Assembly (NCBI GenBank): GCA_945873675.1
Contig: CAMCEP010000011.1
Location: 1 to 22,959 of the forward strand
Direction: 5' to 3'
Length of the DNA stretch: 22,959 nucleotides
Source: Asaia bogorensis
GTDB lineage: Bacteria; Pseudomonadota; Alphaproteobacteria; Acetobacterales; Acetobacteraceae
A model generated the notes under the pieces. It worked only from the letters and a program-made list of their open reading frames with translations. It had not been told where the DNA came from and searched no databases. The stretch's first letter is position 1, and the number at the start of each line of letters is the position of its first letter. A program made the position numbers and the translations under genes. Shown in pieces: positions 14,920-22,941 of the stretch.

Positions 14920-15744
14920 TCATTTGATGCCTGTCATGGTCACGCCTTCGACGAAGGCGCGTTGGGCAAGGAGAAACGCCAGTACCAGAGGGGCGGTGAC
15001 AGCTGTTGCCGCCGCCATAAGGGGGCCGAAGGAAGTGCCGGCTTCCGCATTCGAGAAGAAGGCGATGCCGAGCGGCGGTGTCATCAAGGCCTCATCCTGA
15101 ACTACCAGGAATGGCCAGAAGAATTCGTTCCAGTTCCAGATGAAGGATAGGCAAGCGAAGGCTGTAAGAGCAGGCATCGCCGTTGGCAGCATGATGCGCC
15201 AAACAATGGCGAATTCACCAAGCCCATCCATCCGCGCCGCCGCAATCAGATCATTTGGTACGGTGCGGAAGAATTGCCGCATCATAAAAATGCCAAAGAC
15301 GCTGATGGTGGAGGGCAGTATGATGCCAGCATAGGTATTCAGAAGGTCAAGCTGCCACAGGGCGATGTAGAGCGGTATCGCCGGCACTTGGGGTGGGATG
15401 AGTAGCGCCAGCACGACTAGAGTGAAGCAGGTTTCGCGCCCAGCGAAGCGCAGTTTGGCCAGCGCATAGGCCATGGGAAGTGCTGTCAGCGCCTGCATGG
15501 CAAAGATACATGCGGTTACCATTAATCCGTTCAGAATGAAACGCGCCAGCGGAACCCGTGTGAAGGCTGCTGTATAGTTCTCCACCGCATGCCACTGGTC
15601 TGGGAATAGGGTGAAGTGAGGCGCGAAGACCTCGCCTGGCGGTTTCAAAGAAATAGAGATCATCAGCACGAAGGGGGCAAGCATCATGCCAGCACCAAGA
15701 ACAAGCAGCGCATGGCGCATGAGCATACCAAGGCGCTTAGCCAT
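14920..15744 (-). CDS. ABC transporter permease, MalG/UgpE family
   Basis: This is the second permease of the importer. From the ATG at 15744 it has 274 residues, normal for the MalG/UgpE family, with six predicted membrane segments. The coupling motif AAARMDGLG is followed by IVWRIMLPTAMPAL, and the FIWNWNEFFWPFL stretch is typical of MalG/UgpE-type proteins. The frame can also open at a GTG at 15753. The ATG overlaps the preceding permease stop by eight bases (ATGGCTAA), so the two are translationally coupled. It is less like E. coli UgpE than the gene at the left end of the window, so the transported compound may differ. Confidence 0.88.
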   Translation of the reverse strand: MAKRLGMLMRHALLVLGAGMMLAPFVLMISISLKPPGEVFAPHFTLFPDQWHAVENYTAAFTRVPLARFILNGLMVTACIFAMQALTALPMAYALAKLRFAGRETCFTLVVLALLIPPQVPAIPLYIALWQLDLLNTYAGIILPSTISVFGIFMMRQFFRTVPNDLIAAARMDGLGEFAIVWRIMLPTAMPALTAFACLSFIWNWNEFFWPFLVVQDEALMTPPLGIAFFSNAEAGTSFGPLMAAATAVTAPLVLAFLLAQRAFVEGVTMTGIK

Positions 15745-16657
15745 AATGCGCACGCCGATCGAGAGCGATGGTCTGGAGCATGGTGAGGCAGAGCGTTAGG
15801 ATGAGAAAGATGACCGTAATCGCTGCGCCATAGCTAGACCTTAGAAAGGTGAAGCCCTGCTGCACCATCGTATAGAGCAGCACCTCAGTTGCCTTGGACG
15901 GTCCACCTTCGGTGAGCACCGCGACTGTATCGAAAACCTGGAAGCTGCGGATGGCAGTGATGGAAACAACAAAAACAAGTGATGGACCAAGCATGGGCCA
16001 GGTGACGCGCCGAAAGCTCTCCCATGCACCATCGGCCCCATCCATGGCCAAAGCCTCATAAAGATCCTTCGGTATCGCCTTCAGGCCTGCCATGAAAAGG
16101 ATCATGGCAAGACCAAGATTCTGCCAGACGCCAATCGCAATCAGCGCAAAAAGCGCGGTATCGGGGTTTTGCAGCCAATCCGCCGTGGGCAGGCCAAGCG
16201 CGCGGAAAAGCTGATTGATGAAGCCGACGCTTGGGTGGAACATAAATTCCCAGACCAAGGCCATAGCAAGAAGTGTTGATGCCACCGGGACGAAAAAGGC
16301 AGCGCGATAAAAGGTCTTGCCATGGCTGACACTTTCGATCAGCAGGGCGGCAAGAAGCCCAAGAAGTACCGTGACGGGAACTGAAATACCCACATAGATG
16401 ATGGTATTCCTGAGCGAGATCCAGAATACCCGATCGCCCCAAAGCTCGACATAATTATCGAACCCGGCCCAGCGTAGGCTTGCCTCACCAAAGTTCCAAT
16501 CAGTAAAGGAAAGTAGCACAACTGAAACCGCGGGGCCGAGCAACATCGCCCACATGAGCAAAAAGGCAGGCAAGCTAAGCAGGTACGCAGTCAACGCCTC
16601 GGCCCGCAAAAGCCGCGTGGAAGGAGCCGCCTTACGCATGAACACATTCCGCTTCAT
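15737..16657 (-). CDS. ABC transporter permease, MalF/UgpA family
   Basis: This is the first permease of the second Ugp-type importer. I chose the ATG at 16657 (306 residues) because AGGCGG lies seven bases upstream; it overlaps the ATPase stop by 26 bases. An ATG at 16639 would give an 8-base overlap instead, and the open frame extends to 16723. Membrane segments begin with AYLLSLPAFLLMWAMLLGPAVSVVLL and continue through the permease domain. The coupling motif is EALAMDGADGA followed by FRRVTWPMLGPSL. The motifs FMAGLKAIPKDLYEAL and TEGGPSKATEVLLY are common to UgpA-type permeases. It lies between the ATPase and the second permease in one operon. Confidence 0.88.
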   Translation of the reverse strand: MKRNVFMRKAAPSTRLLRAEALTAYLLSLPAFLLMWAMLLGPAVSVVLLSFTDWNFGEASLRWAGFDNYVELWGDRVFWISLRNTIIYVGISVPVTVLLGLLAALLIESVSHGKTFYRAAFFVPVASTLLAMALVWEFMFHPSVGFINQLFRALGLPTADWLQNPDTALFALIAIGVWQNLGLAMILFMAGLKAIPKDLYEALAMDGADGAWESFRRVTWPMLGPSLVFVVSITAIRSFQVFDTVAVLTEGGPSKATEVLLYTMVQQGFTFLRSSYGAAITVIFLILTLCLTMLQTIALDRRAHYG

Positions 16658-17762
16658 AGAGCTGCCGCCTGACACCATCACGGTCAAAAAGAATGGCACG
16701 TCTTGGCAGAATATGGATGGCATCCTGACTCGAAAGCCGTTCGGCGATAACGGGCGGGAGGCGGAGAATTGTCAGGTCCGGCATGCCTGCAACCTGGCAA
16801 TGCACCAGCGTCTCCATACCCAATTTTTCCATGCGTATAAGGCGCGCTGAAAGTCCATGGCGATTCAATTCCAGCGCTTCTGGGCGTATGCCAAGCAGTG
16901 CAGGACCTGAAAAGCCACCCGTATGGAAGGGAAGATGAACGCCGTTCACCACCAACTCACCGCGCGCAGTAATATCTATGGGCCAAATATTAATGGGCGG
17001 GGTGCCGACAAAGCGCGCTACGGCCAAGTTTTGAGGGTCATCATAAAGCGTCTGTGGCGCAGCCAATTGCAAGACGCTTCCCCCTTCCATGACGGCGATG
17101 CGATCAGCCATTGCCATGGCTTCCGATTGGTCATGCGTCACATAAATTGTCGTGACGCCAAGCCGCCGCGTGAGGGAGACGATTTCGGCACGCGCATCAG
17201 CCCTGAGCCGCGCATCAAGATTGGAGAGTGGCTCATCCATTAGAAAGGCGGCAGGGTGGCGCACCATGGCGCGCGCCAAGGCCACGCGTTGTCGCTGCCC
17301 ACCCGAAAGCTGCGCAGGTTTTCGGTGCAGTAGCGCCTCAAGCCCCAAAGGCGCTGCGGTGGCCACTACATCGCGTGAAATCGAAGCCCGCAGGGCACGT
17401 GAACCAGGCATTAGTCGGCCAAGAAGCGGAATGCGTTGAAAGGCGGACAAGCGACGCATTTCCAAAGGCAAAGCGATATTCGCAGCAACTGTCATGTAGG
17501 GGTAAAGAGCGTAGGATTGGAAAACCATTGCTAGATCGCGTGCCTTCGCAGGTAGGCCATCCACCTGCCGATCACCGATGAAGACGCCACCCTGGTCAGC
17601 CGTTTCTAGGCCAGCAATGATCCGAAGCAGAGTAGATTTACCGCAACCTGAAGGACCAAGGATCGCGAGAAATTCGCCATCCCTTACCTCCATCGAGACA
17701 TCACGCAATACCGGCGTCGCACCGAATTGCTTCGCAATGTGCTGAAGCATTATTCCGGGCAT
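16632..17762 (-). CDS. ugpC: ABC transporter ATP-binding protein, MalK/UgpC family
   Basis: This 376-residue ATPase drives the second Ugp-type importer. Walker A GPSGCGKS is at 36-43, the signature LSGGQRQR at 152-159, Walker B FLMDEP at 173-178, the D-loop NLDARLR next to it and the switch histidine in YVTHDQSEAMAMAD. A C-terminal regulatory domain with LLGIRPEAL follows, as in MalK and UgpC. Between the nucleotide-binding core and the signature there is a longer linker than in MalK (about residues 103-135). GGAGGG seven bases before the ATG at 17762 supports the start. It is the first gene of a six-gene operon, an unusual position since ugpC is commonly last. The ugpC symbol reflects the family; the substrate is inferred. 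Confidence 0.88.
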   Translation of the reverse strand: MPGIMLQHIAKQFGATPVLRDVSMEVRDGEFLAILGPSGCGKSTLLRIIAGLETADQGGVFIGDRQVDGLPAKARDLAMVFQSYALYPYMTVAANIALPLEMRRLSAFQRIPLLGRLMPGSRALRASISRDVVATAAPLGLEALLHRKPAQLSGGQRQRVALARAMVRHPAAFLMDEPLSNLDARLRADARAEIVSLTRRLGVTTIYVTHDQSEAMAMADRIAVMEGGSVLQLAAPQTLYDDPQNLAVARFVGTPPINIWPIDITARGELVVNGVHLPFHTGGFSGPALLGIRPEALELNRHGLSARLIRMEKLGMETLVHCQVAGMPDLTILRLPPVIAERLSSQDAIHILPRRAILFDRDGVRRQLYEAECVHA

Positions 17763-17837
17763 AAGGCGCCCTCCATTCCGACAAGGTATCTCGGGTTAGC
17801 CGCGTTATGTTTCAGTGCTATGGCGTTTTGGTGAAGG

Positions 17838-17867
17838 ATGATCGAATGTCGTGCACTTCGCGATCAT
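17838..17867 (+). repeat. Inverted repeat in the divergent intergenic region
   Basis: ATGATCG at 17838-17844 and CGATCAT at 17861-17867 are perfect inverted copies 16 bases apart. In RNA they would form a stem directly before the terminator-like hairpin at 17873; in DNA they could be an operator for the ATPase-led operon. Confidence 0.4.
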
Positions 17868-17872
17868 GCTTC

Positions 17873-17892
17873 GCGCAGTTCTGCGTTTTTTT
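17873..17892 (+). terminator. Rho-independent terminator-like hairpin in the divergent intergenic region
   Basis: GCGCA and TGCGT (17873-17877 and 17882-17886) form a 5-bp stem with a GTTC loop, followed by six further T residues on the plus strand. No plus-strand gene lies between this and the ATPase start at 17762, so it would end a short plus-strand RNA or act as an attenuator. The 304-base gap 17763-18066 also holds the inverted repeat and the PHO-box-like element; I see no convincing gene in it. Confidence 0.45.
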
Positions 17893-17962
17893 ATGAGGAT
17901 ACCCTGTGGCGCAAAATTTCTGGTATTTATGCGTTGATCGGGGGCACCGCCCTGAATTGCAA

Positions 17963-17980
17963 TATTCATAATTCTGTCAT
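17963..17980 (+). promoter_or_regulatory. PHO-box-like element upstream of the FbpA/PhnS-like operon
   Basis: The plus strand reads TATTCATAATTCTGTCAT. The second half-site CTGTCAT is a perfect PhoB half-site, the first (TATTCAT) keeps TCAT 11 bases earlier, and the spacer is AT-rich. A further partial half-site (CTGAATT) lies 11 bases upstream at 17952. It ends 86 bases before the start codon at 18067. It is the best of the three related elements. Confidence 0.65.
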
Positions 17981-18066
17981 CCACCGGCAGCATTTGATGC
18001 CTCTTCATTCGGGTTCACTTTGCACGCGAGTCGCACTCTCAGGTGCGTCAAGTTGGAGATCGTCTC

Positions 18067-19074
18067 ATGAAACGTCGTCACCTTCTGATGTCTGGCTTGG
18101 CCGCCGGCATGGCATTCGGCCCTGCGGCTGCTCAGGCGGCACGCGCTGTCTGCTATAATTGCCCTCCGGAATGGGCAGATTGGGGTGGCATGCTGCGCCT
18201 TTTGCAGAGCCGGATTAGCCTTGCTGTCCCGCCTGACAATAAGAATTCCGGCCAATCACTTGCAGCATTGATCGCTGAACGCGCGCGCCCCGTGGCCGAT
18301 GTTGTCTATCTTGGTGGCCAGGTTGGCCCACAGGCGCGCGAAGCCGGCGTCCTCACGCCATATAAGCCTGCCCGTTTTGACCGTATCCCCGCAGGGCTCA
18401 AGGATGAGGAAGGCTATTGGTTCACCATCCATTCCGGAACGCTTGGCATTTTTGTGAATACGCGGGCGCTGGGCAATCGCCCCATTCCGCAAAGCTGGAA
18501 TGATCTTCTCAACCCAACCTATCGCGGCATGGTCGGCTATCTTGATCCGACCTCTGCCGCCGTGGGTCAGGTTGGCGTCGTAGCCATCAATCTGGCGCTT
18601 GGTGGCAGCTATGAGAATTTTGATCCGGCCATGGCGTTCTTCAAGCGCCTGCAAGCCAATCAGCCGATCGTGCCGAAGCAAACCGCCTATGCGCGCGTGC
18701 TTTCCGGCGAAATCCCGATCCTGCTCGACTACGACTTCAATGCCTATCGTGCGCAATATAGCGATAATGCCCCGACGCGCTTCGTCATCCCGGCGGAAGG
18801 CACGCAAACGCTTCCCTATGTCATGGGCCTGGTTGCCAATGGGCCTAACCCCGATAATGGACGGCGCATGTTGGACTTTCTTCTTTCGGATGACGGGCAG
18901 CGCCATTGGGCCGGAGCCTTTTTGCGCCCGGTTTTCCCCGAATTGATGCCGGAAGCCGCTCAAGCGCGCTTTCTGCCGGCGGCAGACTACGCCCGTGCCC
19001 AACCGTTGGATGTGCGCAAGCTTGCCGGCGCCGTCCGTGCCCTTGCTGATCGTTATCAGCGTGAGATCGGGTGA
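18067..19074 (+). CDS. ABC transporter substrate-binding protein (FbpA/PhnS-like)
   Basis: This 335-residue periplasmic binding protein is of the type shared by ferric iron, thiamine, polyamine and 2-aminoethylphosphonate importers. The ATG at 18067 is supported by GGAG eight bases upstream and by the signal peptide MKRRHLLMSGLAAGMAFG, with cleavage near AQA-AR at residues 23-25. The mature protein has the usual two-lobe pattern, with ADVVYLGGQ, GTLGIFVNTRAL, SWNDLLNPTYRGMVGYLDP, YARVLSGEIPILLDYD and MLDFLLSDDGQ. No tyrosine pair diagnostic of iron binding is evident to me. A PHO-box-like element upstream and the phosphate-related neighbourhood favour a phosphonate or organophosphate ligand, but this is inference. 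It is the first gene of a four-gene operon with overlapping ends. Confidence 0.85.
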   Translation: MKRRHLLMSGLAAGMAFGPAAAQAARAVCYNCPPEWADWGGMLRLLQSRISLAVPPDNKNSGQSLAALIAERARPVADVVYLGGQVGPQAREAGVLTPYKPARFDRIPAGLKDEEGYWFTIHSGTLGIFVNTRALGNRPIPQSWNDLLNPTYRGMVGYLDPTSAAVGQVGVVAINLALGGSYENFDPAMAFFKRLQANQPIVPKQTAYARVLSGEIPILLDYDFNAYRAQYSDNAPTRFVIPAEGTQTLPYVMGLVANGPNPDNGRRMLDFLLSDDGQRHWAGAFLRPVFPELMPEAAQARFLPAADYARAQPLDVRKLAGAVRALADRYQREIG

Positions 19075-19865
19075 TGCATGACCGCCTTCGTGCGGGCTTG
19101 CTGATCGCACCCGCATTGGCGGTTTTCCTTGCCTTCTTTCTAATACCATTGGGATATTTAGCAGTAGCGGGCGGTGCGGGTGGCTATAGCGCTATTCTCA
19201 CCGAACCGCGCTTCCTGCGCAGCTTGATTTCTACCCTGTTGGTCGCAGCGGCAACCACCATCATCACGCTTTTAATTGCGACCATCATGGGCTTGTTCCT
19301 GGCGCGCTATAGATTTCGCGGCAGGTCAATGCTTTTGGCGCTATTGACCCTGCCTTTGGCGTTTCCCGGTGTAGTTGTCGGCTATCTTGTCATCATGCTC
19401 GCTGGCCGGCAGGGCCTAGTCGCCGAGGTTTCCATGGCACTCGGCGGCGATCGCATCGTTTTTGCCTATTCGCTTACGGGTCTTTTGCTTGGCTATGTGT
19501 ATTTTTCGATCCCACGCACTTTGCTGACCCTTATGGCGGCGGCAGAAAAACTCGATCCACGTCTTGAGGAAGCTGCGCGTTCCCTTGGCGCATCCCCTTT
19601 CAGCGTTTTCCGTGATGTCTTGCTACCGGGAATTGCACCGGCCATGGCTGCCGCCGGAGCGATCTGCTTCGCCACCGCGACCGGCGCCTTTGGAACCGCG
19701 TTTGCGCTTGCATCACGCATAGATGTCCTGCCCATGGTGATCTATACTGAATTCACCCTTCAGGCGAATTTGGCAGTGGCAGCGGCGCTTTCCTTCCTAT
19801 TGGGAATCGCAACCTGGATTATCTTGGCCTTGGCGCGTGGCGCAAGTGGCGGAGCCGCCGCATGA
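19074..19865 (+). CDS. ABC transporter permease 1 (FbpB/PhnU-like)
   Basis: This inner-membrane permease has six or so hydrophobic segments. Translation can start at the ATG at 19074, which shares a base with the preceding stop (TGATG), or at a GTG three bases earlier; I use the ATG, giving 263 residues. The coupling motif is EAARSLGASPFSVFRDVLLPGIAP, typical of single-domain permeases in the iron/2-aminoethylphosphonate/spermidine group. ALTLP-like segments and AFGTAFAL near the C-terminus fit this group. It ends in a 4-base ATGA overlap with the next permease, so both belong to one coupled operon. Confidence 0.87.
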   Translation: MHDRLRAGLLIAPALAVFLAFFLIPLGYLAVAGGAGGYSAILTEPRFLRSLISTLLVAAATTIITLLIATIMGLFLARYRFRGRSMLLALLTLPLAFPGVVVGYLVIMLAGRQGLVAEVSMALGGDRIVFAYSLTGLLLGYVYFSIPRTLLTLMAAAEKLDPRLEEAARSLGASPFSVFRDVLLPGIAPAMAAAGAICFATATGAFGTAFALASRIDVLPMVIYTEFTLQANLAVAAALSFLLGIATWIILALARGASGGAAA

Positions 19866-20659
19866 GGCGTGGTGTCGGTTTCTGGACTGGCCTTTGCTTA
19901 ACATTGCTGATCTCGGCCTTCCCCATTCTGCCAATCTTTGCCTCCGTCCTTGCAGGGGTCACGGCGAATCAATTTGTTGGAATATCCAGTGGGTTTACAA
20001 CGCGTTGGATCGTGGATGTTTGGTCGAATTATGGCGGTACGGTTTTGCTCTCGCTACAGATAGCCTTTGCGACCTTGGCGATAACTCTGCTGCTTGGCAT
20101 TCCCGCAGCCTATGTGCTGGCGCACCATGCTGGTCTGACCGCGCGTCTCATTGAAGAAGCGCTCGTCATGCCGGTTGCGGTACCAGGTCTTGCAACGGCG
20201 CTAGGGTTGATTTTGGCCTATGGCGCGGTCGGGGAGCTGCGCTCCTCATGGTACTTCATTCTTGTCGGCCATGTCGTTTTCTGCCTTCCTTTCATGATGC
20301 GCGCGGTTCTTGCGGTCCTGCTCGCCATTGATCTCCATCGGCTTGAGGAAGCAGCCCGGGCTTGTGGTGCGTCTTGGGCGCAGCGCTTCTTTGGCGTAGT
20401 GCTGCCCAATATCCGTAGTGGTATTTTGGCAGGCAGCCTGATGGTCATTACCCTATCACTTGGCGAGTTCAATATGACTCTCTTGCTTCACACACCCTTC
20501 ACGCGAACGCTACCTGTGGGCTTGGCGGATGCGTATACTGCGCTGCGCACCGAAATGGCCTCTGCCTATACGCTCATCTTCTTCGCCTTGATTGTGCCCT
20601 TGCTCAGCGCCATGCAATGGGTTGTTGATAGGCTTGATCAGCAAGGGCGCAGCCGATGA
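19862..20659 (+). CDS. ABC transporter permease 2 (PotC/PhnV-like)
   Basis: This 265-residue second permease overlaps both neighbours by four bases (ATGA at 19862 and at 20656). It has an N-terminal membrane segment at about residues 7-31 and further ones near 60-85, 98-122, 130-155, 185-205 and 238-258. The coupling motif EEAARACGASWAQRFFGVVLPNIRSG lies in the middle. PVAVPGLATALGL and GEFNMTLLLHTPFTRTLPVGL are characteristic of PotC/PhnV-type permeases. It pairs with the preceding permease to form the channel. Confidence 0.87.
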   Translation: MRRGVGFWTGLCLTLLISAFPILPIFASVLAGVTANQFVGISSGFTTRWIVDVWSNYGGTVLLSLQIAFATLAITLLLGIPAAYVLAHHAGLTARLIEEALVMPVAVPGLATALGLILAYGAVGELRSSWYFILVGHVVFCLPFMMRAVLAVLLAIDLHRLEEAARACGASWAQRFFGVVLPNIRSGILAGSLMVITLSLGEFNMTLLLHTPFTRTLPVGLADAYTALRTEMASAYTLIFFALIVPLLSAMQWVVDRLDQQGRSR

Positions 20660-21657
20660 GCATTGCGATCAGCCTCCGCGGATGTGGCAAGACCTGGGCT
20701 GGTGGTGCTCGTGGATTGCTGCCGATTGATATGGAGATTGCCGCTGGCGAAACGCTGGTGCTGCTCGGGCCTTCAGGCTGCGGCAAGACAACGCTGTTGC
20801 GGTTGATTGCGGGTCTTGAGATGCCGGATGCTGGTGGGCAGGTTCTGTTTGACGGCAAGGATGTAACTCGCCTGCCGATAGAACGGCGCAACGTTGGCAT
20901 GGTATTTCAATCCTATGCACTTTTCCCCAACATGGATGTGACAGGCAATATTGGTTACGGGCTACGTGTACGCGGCACCCCAAAGAATGAGGTTCAAAAG
21001 CGCGTCTCGGAAATGCTGGAGATGATGCAGCTCTCTGACTTCAGACATCGCCGGGTTGATGCACTTTCGGGTGGGCAGCGGCAAAGGGTGGCACTCGCCC
21101 GCGCGATAGCACCCAGGCCAGAGGTACTCCTGTTGGATGAGCCCCTATCGGCACTGGATGCACGTTTGCGGGATCAATTGCGTCAGGAAATTGATACGCT
21201 ACTGCGTGCACTTGGCATTACCGCGATTTACGTGACGCATGACCAGTCGGAAGCCATGGCGCTGGGTGATCGTATCTGTGTAATGGATTCCGGAAAGATT
21301 GCGCAGATTGGGTCTGGTCGCGATCTTTATCATCATCCGGCCAATGAGTTCGTGACGGACTTCATTGGTGATGCCAATAGGTATCTGACTGAAAACGGGG
21401 AGGTTCTCCTGCGCCCTGAGGCATTGCGCCTGCAGCCCAATCCAAATGGCGCTTTCATGATAATGCGTGTGACTTTCCTTGGCCCCGTTCTGCGCGTCAT
21501 TGTTCGCCACCGTGATGGGCAGGAACTGCGCGCCGATGTGGCCGATGATATTAGGCTTCAACCAGGAATGCGGGTGGAAGTGATGATGGAGGGATCGACC
21601 CTAACGAAGGAGGGTTCTAAGGGCGACGAGCGCGGTAAGACTTCTTCTTTGGGATGA
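20656..21657 (+). CDS. ABC transporter ATP-binding protein (PotA/FbpC/PhnT-like)
   Basis: This 333-residue ATPase of the third importer type has Walker A GPSGCGKT at 38-45, Q-loop MVFQSYALFP, signature LSGGQRQR at 137-144, Walker B LLLDEP at 158-163, the D-loop SALDARLRDQLR and switch histidine in YVTHDQSEAMALGD. A C-terminal TOBE-like regulatory domain follows, including LRPEALRL near 255. This layout is shared by PotA, FbpC and PhnT, so sequence alone does not give the substrate. The ATG at 20656 overlaps the permease stop by four bases. The gene ends the operon, 51 bases from the stop of the convergent MFS gene. Confidence 0.88.
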   Translation: MSIAISLRGCGKTWAGGARGLLPIDMEIAAGETLVLLGPSGCGKTTLLRLIAGLEMPDAGGQVLFDGKDVTRLPIERRNVGMVFQSYALFPNMDVTGNIGYGLRVRGTPKNEVQKRVSEMLEMMQLSDFRHRRVDALSGGQRQRVALARAIAPRPEVLLLDEPLSALDARLRDQLRQEIDTLLRALGITAIYVTHDQSEAMALGDRICVMDSGKIAQIGSGRDLYHHPANEFVTDFIGDANRYLTENGEVLLRPEALRLQPNPNGAFMIMRVTFLGPVLRVIVRHRDGQELRADVADDIRLQPGMRVEVMMEGSTLTKEGSKGDERGKTSSLG

Positions 21658-21708
21658 TGCCCCCTGTTCTGGACCAAACCATCCTGTGTGAGCCACACCG
21701 CGATTAGG

Positions 21709-22941
21709 TCACCTAGACGCTGAGGCCGGAGTTTGTGGTGCGCGTAGCGCGAGTAGCGCCAGCGTGGCTGCAATCGCCAGCGCCGTGGTCATCAACACTA
21801 CAGCGCTGGGACCTGCAAAATCCAAGCTCAGCCCAACTATCAGCGGGGCCGCTGAGGTGGCGATATTGGATGGCAAGGCGATCAAACCCTGGCGTCGCCC
21901 ATAGCCATTGGGGCCGAATAGGGCGAGCGGCAATGCACCGCGGCTGATTGAAAGCAGGCCCGAACCGCCGCCATGCAACGCGGCGAAGAGTGGCGCCAGG
22001 GCAGGCCCGCCAAATAGTAAGGCCGCCGCCGCGGCTGGATGAGCCATAGTGGCGATACGTGCGGAAACCAACGGATGAAAGCGGCGCAACAGTCCGAATT
22101 CGGCAACGCGTGCGGCCACTTGCGCCGGGCCTAGCAGCGCCGCTGCGGCAACGGCAGCTGCGGGTGTTGCGCCAGCTTCCATCAGAAGGCCTGGCAAATG
22201 GGTACCGATGCCCGAATTCACCACACCCTGCGCAGCAAAGACGAAGGCAAGCAGCATGATCGCCTTGCGCGGGCTTTTATCGCCAGCTGCATCAGGCGTT
22301 TGAGGCAATGCGTCTCCCCGTGACTGTGGCAGGCTGGCATAGACGGAAAGGCCAAGAACAATGTGCAGAACAGTCCAAGTCAGGCACGCTTCGCGCCAGC
22401 CCCAGGCATCGGCAACCCAGGCTGTTAGCGGCCAGCCGATGGTGCTGGCAAAGCCCGCAATCAGGGTAATGCCCGTAATGGGGCCGCGCGCGCCACGCCC
22501 AAACAATCCCGCCAATGTCGAAAACGCAACATCATACAGGCCAAAGGCCATTCCTATCCCAATCACCACCCAACCAGCCGCCATTCCCCAAGCGCCTGTA
22601 GCAAGCGCAAGCAACGCCAGGCCAATGGCAAATAGCACAGAGGAGGTGAGCAGGAGTGGACGACCACCATGCATATCCACCATGCGTCCCGCCATCGGTG
22701 CGAGCGCGCCGGCAATCAGCAGTGCGGCAGAAAGCCCAGCGAAGATAGCCCAAGGCGGCAAGCCAAGATCACGCGCCATCGGCACAGCCAAAATAGCTGG
22801 CAGATAGAAGCTTGAGGCGTAACCAAGCGTCTGGCCTATGCCCAAGGCCACGACCACGCGTCGAGTTTTGGGGGCAGTGATCCCGGTTTGAATGTTGCTC
22901 ATGCCATCAAGCCGGACATGACTGCGTGCTTGCTGCTCCAT
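21709..22941 (-). CDS. MFS transporter
   Basis: This inner-membrane carrier of the major facilitator superfamily has 410 residues from the ATG at 22941, or 397 from a second ATG at 22902; neither has a clear ribosome binding site, and the shorter start (MSNIQTGI) begins nearer the first membrane segment. About twelve hydrophobic segments occur in two blocks of six around a loop near residues 205-225 (LPQSRGDALPQTPDAAGDKSPRK). The A-like motif GRMVDMHGGRP after the second segment supports MFS membership. I cannot name the substrate, and it is likely an exporter or organic-acid/drug-type permease. It is convergent with the preceding operon and seems unrelated to it. Confidence 0.85.
   Translation of the reverse strand: MEQQARSHVRLDGMSNIQTGITAPKTRRVVVALGIGQTLGYASSFYLPAILAVPMARDLGLPPWAIFAGLSAALLIAGALAPMAGRMVDMHGGRPLLLTSSVLFAIGLALLALATGAWGMAAGWVVIGIGMAFGLYDVAFSTLAGLFGRGARGPITGITLIAGFASTIGWPLTAWVADAWGWREACLTWTVLHIVLGLSVYASLPQSRGDALPQTPDAAGDKSPRKAIMLLAFVFAAQGVVNSGIGTHLPGLLMEAGATPAAAVAAAALLGPAQVAARVAEFGLLRRFHPLVSARIATMAHPAAAAALLFGGPALAPLFAALHGGGSGLLSISRGALPLALFGPNGYGRRQGLIALPSNIATSAAPLIVGLSLDFAGPSAVVLMTTALAIAATLALLALRAPQTPASASR

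Noticed and set aside
18256..19149. Long minus-strand frame opposite the FbpA/PhnS-like gene (297 codons)
   Set aside because: It is a shadow: no family features, no ribosome binding site, and the plus strand encodes a convincing binding protein with signal peptide.
21658..21708. GTGTG-AGC-CACAC hairpin and TAGGT-C-ACCTA palindrome between convergent genes as a terminator
   Set aside because: Stems are only five pairs with no T-run on either strand; too weak to call.
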